A DNA stretch of 8,077 nt from assembly GCF_915070105.1 (NCBI RefSeq), contig NZ_CAJZFJ010000083.1:1-8077 (forward strand), given 5' to 3'. The notes under the pieces were generated by a model. The model did no database searches. It was not told the origin of the DNA and saw only the letters and a program-made list of their open reading frames with translations. Position 1 is the first letter of the stretch, and each line of letters begins with the position of its first letter. Made by a program: the position numbers and the translations under genes. Shown one piece after another: positions 1 to 5,342 of this stretch. This stretch comes from an uncultured Porphyromonas sp. (GTDB taxonomy: Bacteria; Bacteroidota; Bacteroidia; Bacteroidales; Porphyromonadaceae).

Positions 1-21
1 AGGACCAGGCTCGGAAAGCCC

Positions 22-54
22 AAAGAGGGGATATGTTTATCCTCCCCCTCTTTT
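22..54. terminator. Hairpin terminator, possibly bidirectional
   Basis: A perfect 9-bp stem pairs AAAGAGGGG (22-30) with CCCCTCTTT (45-53). An alternative inner pairing is GGATA (29-33) with TATCC (38-42). The plus-strand side runs into TTTT (51-54) and the minus-strand side into TTT. It lies about 40 nt past the stop of the minus-strand gene at 94-348, so it can end that gene, and it could also end a plus-strand gene arriving from outside the window. Confidence 0.6.
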
Positions 55-93
55 CATTTATCAGATGGAAGCTATTTAGATAGCTATTCTTCC

Positions 94-348
94 TTACTTC
101 TTCTTTCTGAATATCAAATTCACCAAGAACAGAATAACAATGGCTCCAATAGCCCCTGTCAGGATAGACCTAATCCATCCTTCTCCTAGTGAGATCTTAA
201 ACACGCGCTCCAACAGCCAAGATCCCACACCACTCCCCAGAATACCAATAACGATATTCCCGAGAAGTCCTAATCCACGACCCTTGTAGATCGTTCCTCC
301 TAGCCATCCAGCAATAGCCCCAATGATGAGTGTTGCGATAATGCCCAT
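94..348 (-). CDS. GlsB/YeaQ/YmgE family small membrane protein
   Basis: This 84-residue protein belongs by sequence style to the GlsB/YeaQ/YmgE (transglycosylase-associated) family of small stress-linked inner-membrane proteins, whose biochemical role is not established. Three hydrophobic, glycine-rich segments are visible at about residues 2-20, 27-46 and 60-80. The first ends in the family-typical AGWLGG (13-18), followed by a short basic loop (YKGRG), and the protein ends in the cytoplasmic-type tail RKKK. Length fits the family (about 80-90 residues). The start is ATG with no Shine-Dalgarno sequence, as usual in Bacteroidetes. Right after the stop, a 6-bp hairpin (AGCTAT, 70-75, with ATAGCT, 80-85) precedes the terminator at 22-54. 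The gene diverges from dps and shares its 426-bp upstream region. A clear promoter was not found: the nearest match to TAnnTTTG, near 379-386 on the minus strand, has a mismatch and poor spacing. Confidence 0.85.
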   Translation of the reverse strand: MGIIATLIIGAIAGWLGGTIYKGRGLGLLGNIVIGILGSGVGSWLLERVFKISLGEGWIRSILTGAIGAIVILFLVNLIFRKKK

Positions 349-447
349 AAGTCTTACATTAAGTTAGGACATGAAGGCAAACATTACTACCTAGAGAGCA
401 AAAGAGCCATTATATAGTCATCTTGTCGCACACCACCCCAAGCCCCA

Positions 448-461
448 AGTACAATAGTACT
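448..461. repeat. Short inverted repeat AGTAC-N4-GTACT
   Basis: A perfect 5-bp inverted repeat (AGTAC at 448-452, GTACT at 457-461) with the 4-nt spacer AATA. It lies between the GlsB-like gene and the GTGTACAC array and shares the GTAC core with it. It could be an operator half-site pair, or chance given its small size. Confidence 0.4.
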
Positions 462-500
462 GCTACAGAGACACAAACAGAAGATAGGAGCCCTCTTCTA

Positions 501-562
501 TACACGTGTGTACACATCTGTATACCCACCTGTACACAACAGTGTACACGCGTGTACACTGT
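501..562. promoter_or_regulatory. Helically phased array of GTGTACAC-like palindromes
   Basis: Five copies or near-copies of the palindrome GTGTACAC occur in about 60 bp: GTGTACAC (508-515), TGTATACC (519-526, degenerate, core GTATAC), CTGTACAC (530-537), GTGTACAC (542-549) and GTGTACAC (552-559). Their centres lie 11, 11, 12 and 10 bp apart, close to one turn of B-DNA, so all would face the same side of the helix. Another 8-bp palindrome, ACACGTGT, lies at 502-509. The last two copies fuse into a perfect 24-bp palindrome at 539-562. The array is about 150 bp upstream of the dps promoter and about 160 bp upstream of the divergent gene's start. A multi-site operator for an oligomeric regulator is the simplest reading. 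I do not recognise the motif as that of a known regulator. Confidence 0.5.
539..562. repeat. Perfect 24-bp palindrome
   Basis: The half-site ACAGTGTACACG (539-550) is followed directly by its exact reverse complement (551-562), with no spacer. Symmetry fails at the next base pair (538 is A, 563 is G). As DNA it could bind a symmetric dimer or extrude a cruciform; as RNA it could form a 10-bp hairpin with a CGCG loop. Positions 542-559 also strictly alternate purine and pyrimidine. Confidence 0.75.
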
Positions 563-710
563 GCCCCTCTAGTCGAAGGTTAAGGAAGGGCAGACGAAAG
601 CATCATATCATAATATACAGAAGGAGTAGAGCGGATATAGTTATTTGGATAAGGGGGCGCCACCTTTGTGGGATTATAGTCTCTGGTTATTGTAGTATAG
701 ACAGACTCTG

Positions 711-741
711 TTGCAGTCTTTTGCACTTTCATCTATCTTTG
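711..741 (+). promoter_or_regulatory. Predicted Bacteroidetes-type promoter of dps
   Basis: TTG (711-713), then 20 bp, then TATCTTTG (734-741), an exact match to the Bacteroidetes -7 consensus TAnnTTTG at the usual distance from its -33 element. Transcription would start near 746-750, leaving an A-rich leader of about 25-29 nt before the ATG at 775. This promoter also argues against translation starting upstream at 508. Confidence 0.7.
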
Positions 742-774
742 CAATGTAATAGAAACAAACAACGAATAACGATT

Positions 775-1248
775 ATGGACATTCTATCAATCACGGGTAT
801 CACACCCGCACATGCAGCTAAGGTATCTGAAGGCCTTCAGCAGCTCCTAGCAGACTTCCAGGTGTACTACACGAACCTCCGTGGTTACCACTGGCACGTA
901 CGTGGTCCTCAGTTCTTCACCCTACATGCTCAGTTCGAGAAGATGTACGACGAAGCTGCTGAGCACATCGACGAGATCGCAGAGCGTCTCCTACAGCTCG
1001 GTGCTACACCTGAAAACCGCTTCAGCCAGTATCTCAAGAAGAGCCAGATCAAGGAGCAGACCGAGGTACGCCAGCCCTCTGACATCATCCCCCAGATCCT
1101 AGACAGCCTAAAGACGCTCATCGCTCAGGAGCGCAAGGTAGCAGATCTAGCAGACGAAGCTGGTGACATCGCCACCGGTGACCTTATCTCTGATCTCATC
1201 GACGGGCAAGAGAAGTCCGTTTGGATGATCGCTTCCCTACTCGGGTAA
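775..1248 (+). CDS. dps: Dps family ferritin-like DNA-protection and iron-storage protein
   Basis: Dps proteins form 12-subunit cytoplasmic cages that oxidise Fe(II) with hydrogen peroxide and store the iron, protecting the cell from Fenton chemistry. The 157-residue length fits the family. The inter-subunit ferroxidase ligands line up with E. coli Dps: His39 in YHWHVRG, His51 in LHAQFE, Glu55, Asp66 in HIDEI and Glu70, matching E. coli H51, H63, D67, D78 and E82. The helical bundle continues to the C-terminus (IDGQEKSVWMIASLLG). There is no lysine-rich N-terminal tail of the kind E. coli Dps uses to bind DNA, so tail-mediated DNA binding is not expected. The ATG at 775 is chosen because it begins a normal Dps N-terminus just downstream of a good promoter. 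The gene is monocistronic and followed by a strong hairpin terminator. In Porphyromonas gingivalis dps is known to be OxyR-controlled; an OxyR site was not identified here. Confidence 0.95.
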   Translation: MDILSITGITPAHAAKVSEGLQQLLADFQVYYTNLRGYHWHVRGPQFFTLHAQFEKMYDEAAEHIDEIAERLLQLGATPENRFSQYLKKSQIKEQTEVRQPSDIIPQILDSLKTLIAQERKVADLADEAGDIATGDLISDLIDGQEKSVWMIASLLG

Positions 1249-1303
1249 CCCAGCCTTATGAGGAGGGATCAATTCGCCTAGAAGTACCCTCCCAACCGAC
1301 ATT

Positions 1304-1419
1304 CAGTAAAAGGGGAAGTCCCCCAAGGTGCCTAGTCCTAGATAAAGCACCTTGGGGGACTTCCCCTTTTATCACACCTCTTCCCCGAGCTCCTCCTCCC
1401 CGATGAGAAGGATGCCGAG
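1304..1419 (-). ncRNA. Candidate small RNA downstream of rplT
   Basis: Between the rplT terminator and the 25-bp hairpin there is a promoter-like pair on the minus strand: TTTG (1458-1455), 22 bp, then TGTCTTTG (1432-1425), which matches TAnnTTTG at all but the A. A transcript from about 1419 would end at the hairpin, giving about 115 nt. A second possible hairpin pairs CCTTCTC (1411-1405) with GAGGAGG (1398-1392); one pair is a G-U wobble that forms only in the minus-strand RNA. The published Bacteroidales-1 RNA motif is described as a promoter-plus-terminator RNA often found downstream of the L20 gene, which is this position. I cannot verify that this sequence belongs to that family. Confidence 0.3.
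1307..1371. terminator. Perfect 25-bp-stem bidirectional terminator
   Basis: The arm at 1307-1331 (TAAAAGGGGAAG...GGTGC) is an exact reverse complement of 1347-1371, with a 15-nt loop between. Each strand ends in CCCCTTTT, so it works in either direction. It lies 58 nt after the dps stop and is the obvious dps terminator. From the other side it would stop transcripts leaking past rplT or starting between the two terminators. A 25-bp stem without mismatch is long for an intrinsic terminator and could also be an RNase III target. Confidence 0.85.
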
Positions 1420-1462
1420 CCCCCCAAAGACAATAATGAGAGGTGGGAACGAGGCAAAGAGA

Positions 1463-1503
1463 AAGCCTCATCTGTACCCATGTCTGGGTGACAGATGAGG
1501 CTT
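1463..1503 (-). terminator. Terminator of the thrS-infC-rpmI-rplT operon
   Basis: A perfect 13-bp stem pairs AAGCCTCATCTGT (1463-1475) with ACAGATGAGGCTT (1491-1503). It continues inside, past a one-base bulge, with ACCCA (1476-1480) to TGGGT (1485-1489) around a TGTC loop. On the minus strand it begins about 30 nt after the rplT stop and is followed by the T-rich TTTCTCTTTG, so it probably ends the ribosomal operon. Confidence 0.75.
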
Positions 1504-1532
1504 CACTGCTTTGTGTTGCTTTGGGGCGAAGC

Positions 1533-1877
1533 TTACTTCACCTTAGCCACGATGGCCTTGAAGGCCTCAGGGTGATTGACAGCGAGGTCAGCGAGGACCT
1601 TGCGGTTGATCTCGATACCCTGAGCGTGCAGAGCACCCATCAGACGAGAGTAAGAGAGTCCCTCCAGACGAGCAGCGGCATTGATACGCTGGATCCAGAG
1701 TGCACGGAAGTTGCGCTTCTTGTTCTTACGGTCACGGAAGGCGTAGGTGAGACCCTTTTCCCAAGTATTCTTGGCGACGGTCCAGACGTTACGACGAGCA
1801 CCGTAATAGCCACGAGTGAGCTTGAGGATGCGCTTACGCTTCGCACGCGAAGCTACGTGATTGACTGATCTTGGCAT
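1533..1877 (-). CDS. rplT: 50S ribosomal protein L20
   Basis: L20 (bL20) binds 23S rRNA early and is needed for assembly of the large subunit. The 114-residue product matches the family in length and sequence: the basic N-terminal helix MPRSVNHVASRAKRKRILK, then GYYGARRN (about 23-30), the stretch RNFRALWIQRINAAAR (about 55-70) and the C-terminal globular part with LHAQGIEINRKVLADLA. The ATG is preceded by the A-rich AAAGAAGAAACAATC, without a Shine-Dalgarno sequence. It is the last gene of the thrS-infC-rpmI-rplT cluster, 115 nt after rpmI, which is a wide gap for a pair usually close together. In other bacteria L20 represses its own operon through a leader structure; no such leader could be assigned here. 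Confidence 0.98.
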   Translation of the reverse strand: MPRSVNHVASRAKRKRILKLTRGYYGARRNVWTVAKNTWEKGLTYAFRDRKNKKRNFRALWIQRINAAARLEGLSYSRLMGALHAQGIEINRKVLADLAVNHPEAFKAIVAKVK

Positions 1878-1992
1878 GATTGTTTCTTCTTTGTGATTGG
1901 TAGCGACCTGCCTCGGGCGAGATAGCCTCTGCAGATACTTGTCTTTTGCTTACCTCTCTGTTACTGAATGATCGTTGTCTAAACTTGCCGGA

Positions 1993-2190
1993 TTAGCGAA
2001 GGCGGAGGAGCTCCTTGACTTCGCGTTCGTCCACCTTGTCCACAGTGGTGAAGTAGGTGAGGTTACGCTTTTGCTTCTTCGTCTTCTTCGTCAGGATGTG
2101 ACTCTTGAAGGCATGTTTGCGCTTGATCTTACCAGAGCCAGTGAGCGCGAAACGCTTCTTAGCGCTGGAGTTTGTCTTCAGCTTAGGCAT
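1993..2190 (-). CDS. rpmI: 50S ribosomal protein L35
   Basis: L35 (bL35) is a small basic protein of the large ribosomal subunit. The 65-residue product has the full family pattern: MPKLKTNSSAKKRFALTGSGKIKR at the N-terminus, HAFKSHILTKK (about 26-36) and a basic C-terminal half. Length equals the usual 64-66 residues. The ATG follows the A-rich leader ATAAATAGAAAGAAA. It sits 92 nt after infC and 115 nt before rplT, in the conserved order infC-rpmI-rplT. Confidence 0.98.
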   Translation of the reverse strand: MPKLKTNSSAKKRFALTGSGKIKRKHAFKSHILTKKTKKQKRNLTYFTTVDKVDEREVKELLRLR

Positions 2191-2282
2191 TTTCTTTCTA
2201 TTTATATGAGTTACTATATGACCCTACTCCACTGACGCAGCCTATGCGCGAGGTGCAGGGATGGGGATTATCTATTGGGAGG

Positions 2283-2885
2283 CTAGTCCTCGCTGGAGAT
2301 CTCTTCGACCTCCTCGGCATCGGACTTAGTAGCCTTATCCTTCTTGGGGGCAGAGGAAGCGACCTTCTTGGGGGCAATCATGATGGTCATACGCTTACCC
2401 TCTAGCACGGGCATACTCTCTACACGACCGTAGTCCTCGAGATCATTGGCAAAGCGCAGGAGAAGGACTTCACCCTGATCCTTGAAGAGGATAGAGCGAC
2501 CACGGAAGAAGACATAGGCCTTGACCTTCGAGCCCTCACTAAGAAAGCCCTTAGCGTGCTTGAGCTTGAAGTTGTAGTCGTGGTCATCAGTCTGAGGTCC
2601 GAAGCGGATCTCCTTGACGACGACCTTAACGCTCTTTGCCTTCTGTTCCTTCTGCTTCTTCTTGAGCTGGAAGATGAACTTCTGGTAGTCTACGACACGG
2701 CATACTGGTGGGTTGACATTGGGAGAGATCTCGACGAGATCAAGCTCTTGGTCATTTGCGATACGAAGAGCTTGCTGGATCGTATATACGCCCTGCTCTA
2801 CATTGTCCCCGACGAGACGAACCTCTTTGACACGGATAGCTTCGTTCGTGCGGTACTGGAACTTTTGTTTGTTGTCTACTGCCAT
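2283..2885 (-). CDS. infC: Translation initiation factor IF-3
   Basis: IF3 binds the 30S subunit, keeps it apart from the 50S subunit and checks start-codon and initiator-tRNA pairing. The N-terminal domain covers about residues 10-75 (RTNEAIRVKEVRLV; signature-like RVVDYQKFIFQLKKK), the lysine-rich linker about 74-90, and the C-terminal domain about 90-174 (KEIRFGPQTDDHDYNFK, ending EGKRMTIMIAPKK). It is 200 residues against 180 in E. coli; the excess is mainly a charged tail after 174, ending in the acidic DAEEVEEISSED. The ATG is fixed because an in-frame TGA lies directly before it. E. coli infC uses the rare start AUU for autoregulation; this gene does not. It begins 36 nt after the thrS stop, consistent with co-transcription. 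Confidence 0.98.
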   Translation of the reverse strand: MAVDNKQKFQYRTNEAIRVKEVRLVGDNVEQGVYTIQQALRIANDQELDLVEISPNVNPPVCRVVDYQKFIFQLKKKQKEQKAKSVKVVVKEIRFGPQTDDHDYNFKLKHAKGFLSEGSKVKAYVFFRGRSILFKDQGEVLLLRFANDLEDYGRVESMPVLEGKRMTIMIAPKKVASSAPKKDKATKSDAEEVEEISSED

Positions 2886-2921
2886 TCAGTATTGTTAATT
2901 GTAAACTACCACCTTAGGTCT

Positions 2922-4892
2922 CTACTTACCCTCAGTATGCCATGCATTAAGCTGACGGGAGACCTCCTGAGTGATTTGCTCGGCAAAGGTAGTGATTTTC
3001 ATCGAACCCTTATCACCTTCACCTTGCACACGTACAGATACTTCGCCTTCCTGCGCCTCTTTCTCACCTACGATGAGCATGTAGGGGATACGCTTGAGCT
3101 CGTTGTCACGGATCTTACGGCCGATCTTCTCATTGCGGTCATCCACCTGAGTGCGGATATCCTGAGCGTTGAGCTGAGCAGCTACCTGATGGGCATAGTC
3201 GTTGAACTTCTCACTGATGGGCAGCACGACGACTTGGTCGGGGGTAAGCCAGAGAGGGAAGTGACCTGCTGTATGCTCAATAAGCACGGCGACGAAGCGC
3301 TCCATCGACCCGAAGGGGGCACGGTGAATCATGACAGGGCGGTGCTTCTTGTTGTCTGCGCCGGTGTACTCTAGGTCGAAGCGCTCGGGGAGGTTGTAGT
3401 CCACCTGGATCGTACCCAGCTGCCAGCGACGGCCTAGAGCATCCTTGACCATGAAGTCGAGCTTAGGCCCGTAGAAGGCTGCTTCGCCGTATTCGATCTT
3501 GGCAGGGAGTCCCTTCTCGGCACAAGCCTCGATGATGGCCTGCTCGGCACGCTCCCAGTTCTCCTCGCTACCGATATACTTATCGCGATTGACCTGGTCA
3601 CGCAGAGAGATCTGTGCCTCGAAGCTCTCGAAGTTCAGTGCCTTGAAGATGATGAAGATGATATCCATCACCTTGCAGAATTCCTCCTTAATCTGGTCAG
3701 GACGGCAGAAGAGATGGGCATCGTCCTGCGTGAAGCCACGTACACGTGTCAGCCCATGAAGTTCACCACTCTGCTCATAGCGATAGACCGTCCCAAACTC
3801 GGCGAGTCGCTGAGGGAGGTCACGATAGGAATGTGGACCAAGAGCCTTGAAGATCTCACAGTGGTGAGGGCAGTTCATTGGCTTGAGCATGAACTCTTCG
3901 CCTTCCTGAGGCGTTGTGATGGGGCGGAAGGAGTCCGCACCATACTTAGCCCAGTGACCCGAGGTCACATAGAGCTGCTTCGATCCGATATGTGGGGAGA
4001 TTACCTGCTGGTAGCCAAACTGCTTTTGGATTTGCTTGAGGAAATCCTCTAGACGAAGGCGCAACTGCGTACCACGGGGGAGCCAGAGGGGAAGCCCCGA
4101 ACCTACGTTCTGAGAGAAAGCGAAGAGCCCAAGCTCCTTACCGATCTTGCGGTGGTCTCGCTTCTTGGCTTCCTCGAGAAGGGTCAGATACTCATCGAGC
4201 ATCTTCTTCTTGGGGAAGGTGATCCCATAGAGGCGGGTGAGCTGCTTGCGCTTCTCGTCTCCACGCCAGTAGGCACCAGCTACACTGAGGAGCTTGATGG
4301 CCTTGATATAACCTGTATTGGGCACGTGTGGTCCACGGCACAGGTCGGTAAATTCGCCCTGTGAGTAGGTCGTGATCGTACCGTCAGGTAGGTCGGCGAT
4401 GAGCTCTAGCTTGTACTCGTCGCCCTTCTGTGCAAAGAACTCCGTGACCTCCGCCTTCGTAATATCTCTACGAATGATAGGCTCCTTACGGGCTGCGAAC
4501 TCTGCCATCTTGGCCTCGATAGCCCCGAGGTCAGCGTCACGAAGCTGTACTCCCTCGCCTAAGTCAATATCATAGTAGAAGCCATTCTCGATAGCTGGAC
4601 CGATACCGAACTTCACACCAGGATAGAGAGCCTGGAGTGCTTCGGCCATGAGGTGGGCACTGGAGTGCCAGTAGGCATATTTCCCCTCGGGGTCATCCCA
4701 CTTGTAGAGCTTTAGCTCGGTATCTTCCTTTAGGGGACGCATCAGGTCCCATATCTGTCCATTTACACCTGCTGCTAGCACGTCCTGCTGGAGGCGAGGG
4801 CTGATGCTACCAGCTATATCCCAGGAGGTCGTCCCTACGGGATATTCTCGCTGACTGCCATCAGGGAATGTTACTTTTATCATTGAGCTCAT
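2922..4892 (-). CDS. thrS: Threonyl-tRNA synthetase
   Basis: This class II synthetase charges tRNA-Thr with threonine and clears mischarged Ser-tRNA-Thr. The 656-residue product has all domains in order: TGS (about 4-65), the editing domain with HSSAH (His76, His80) and CRGPH (Cys185, His189), the catalytic core (about 250-545) and the C-terminal anticodon-binding domain (about 553-645). The zinc ligands that select threonine are present: Cys341 in MNCPHH, His392 in DDAHLF and His523 in MIHRAPFG. Motif 2 (RYEQSGELHGLTRVRGFTQD) and motif 3 (GSMERF) are intact. Length is near E. coli ThrRS (642). Two ATG codons compete, at 4892 and three codons later at 4883; the second gives the family-typical MIKVTFPDG. 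It is first in an operon with infC, rpmI and rplT and has a predicted promoter at 4945-4972. Confidence 0.98.
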   Translation of the reverse strand: MSSMIKVTFPDGSQREYPVGTTSWDIAGSISPRLQQDVLAAGVNGQIWDLMRPLKEDTELKLYKWDDPEGKYAYWHSSAHLMAEALQALYPGVKFGIGPAIENGFYYDIDLGEGVQLRDADLGAIEAKMAEFAARKEPIIRRDITKAEVTEFFAQKGDEYKLELIADLPDGTITTYSQGEFTDLCRGPHVPNTGYIKAIKLLSVAGAYWRGDEKRKQLTRLYGITFPKKKMLDEYLTLLEEAKKRDHRKIGKELGLFAFSQNVGSGLPLWLPRGTQLRLRLEDFLKQIQKQFGYQQVISPHIGSKQLYVTSGHWAKYGADSFRPITTPQEGEEFMLKPMNCPHHCEIFKALGPHSYRDLPQRLAEFGTVYRYEQSGELHGLTRVRGFTQDDAHLFCRPDQIKEEFCKVMDIIFIIFKALNFESFEAQISLRDQVNRDKYIGSEENWERAEQAIIEACAEKGLPAKIEYGEAAFYGPKLDFMVKDALGRRWQLGTIQVDYNLPERFDLEYTGADNKKHRPVMIHRAPFGSMERFVAVLIEHTAGHFPLWLTPDQVVVLPISEKFNDYAHQVAAQLNAQDIRTQVDDRNEKIGRKIRDNELKRIPYMLIVGEKEAQEGEVSVRVQGEGDKGSMKITTFAEQITQEVSRQLNAWHTEGK

Positions 4893-4944
4893 TACGATAT
4901 ATAAGTCTGGATGAGTGATTGTTCAGAAAAACCTTGTCTAGCTA

Positions 4945-4972
4945 CAAAGATACGACATATCTACCACACAAT
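4945..4972 (-). promoter_or_regulatory. Predicted thrS-proximal promoter
   Basis: On the minus strand TATCTTTG (4952-4945) matches the Bacteroidetes -7 consensus TAnnTTTG exactly. A TTG (4971-4969) lies 16 bp upstream, shorter than the usual 19-21 bp, so only the -7 half is strong. Transcription would begin near 4938-4940, giving a leader of about 45 nt to thrS. Confidence 0.55.
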
Positions 4973-5089
4973 ATCCTCCTATCCACCATTATTATATATG
5001 TAGGACAGACTCCACGAGCCTGACTAGACCGCATGCCAAGCCCCTTAAAAGACTCTCTCCTCCATATCATTGGACTAGGACATATACGA

Positions 5090-5127
5090 GAGACGGCGTC
5101 CACCCTTTTCATAGGGGACGCCGCCTC
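5090..5127. other. Strong GC-rich hairpin in the thrS upstream region
   Basis: CGGCGTCC (5094-5101) pairs perfectly with GGACGCCG (5116-5123). Past one A/C mismatch the stem extends with GAG (5090-5092) to CTC (5125-5127), and CCT (5104-5106) can pair inside with AGG (5113-5115). There is no T-tract on either strand, so it is not a normal intrinsic terminator. It may be the structured core of a leader or small RNA, or a DNA-level element. Confidence 0.6.
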
Positions 5128-5334
5128 ATACAGGTTTATATGGTACTCTGCACTCCAACGTGACATAAATGGACGAAGGGACAGAGTAGAGAGGGGGAAA
5201 GGGGAAAAATTCCCGTACCAAGACACAACAGGCTAGGCATAGAACTGGGAGCTCCATACCTCCATGATACATGGGTCTATTGACTATGTAGTGCGCTTGG
5301 TGTGTGCATCGTAGTGTGTGGTGTTATTCACGGG

Positions 5335-5342
5335 CAAAGGTA
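5335..5342 (-). promoter_or_regulatory. Distal promoter-like -7 box facing thrS
   Basis: The minus strand reads TATTTTGTACCTTTGCCCG, containing TACCTTTG (5342-5335), an exact TAnnTTTG match. No TTG lies at the usual -33 distance, so this is a half-supported promoter. If used, it would give a leader of about 435 nt before thrS containing the hairpin at 5090-5127. Confidence 0.4.

Larger units (their letters stand above)
349..774. other. Divergent intergenic region between the GlsB-like gene and dps
   Basis: These 426 bp hold no convincing gene. An open frame runs into dps from 508, but its first 89 codons read through repeated palindromes and show no protein-like composition. Contents in order: a small inverted repeat AGTAC-AATA-GTACT at 448-461; the GTGTACAC palindrome array at 501-562; a featureless stretch at about 563-700 with an isolated GGCGCC palindrome near 657; and the dps promoter at 711-741. 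The length and palindrome density suggest regulation of one or both flanking genes; this is inference. Confidence 0.7.

Noticed and set aside
501..562. CRISPR array
   Set aside because: The repeat unit is an 8-bp palindrome every 10-12 bp, without the 20-plus-base repeats and unique spacers of CRISPR, and there are no cas genes nearby.
508..774. In-frame N-terminal extension of dps (89 codons)
   Set aside because: It reads through the palindrome array and the predicted dps promoter, has a cysteine- and arginine-rich composition unlike Dps, and the ATG at 775 gives a normal Dps N-terminus and length.
1443..1868. 141-codon open frame on the plus strand
   Set aside because: It is antisense to rplT and reads through the operon terminator hairpin; no family resemblance.
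2556..3374. 272-codon open frame on the plus strand
   Set aside because: It lies antisense across infC and thrS, both unmistakable genes, and its leucine/aspartate-rich product resembles no known family. It is a shadow frame.
4942..5226. 94-codon minus-strand open frame upstream of thrS
   Set aside because: It spans the strong hairpin and the predicted thrS promoter, shows no recognisable domain and overlaps an opposite frame. I kept the region as non-coding, though a small protein cannot be fully excluded.
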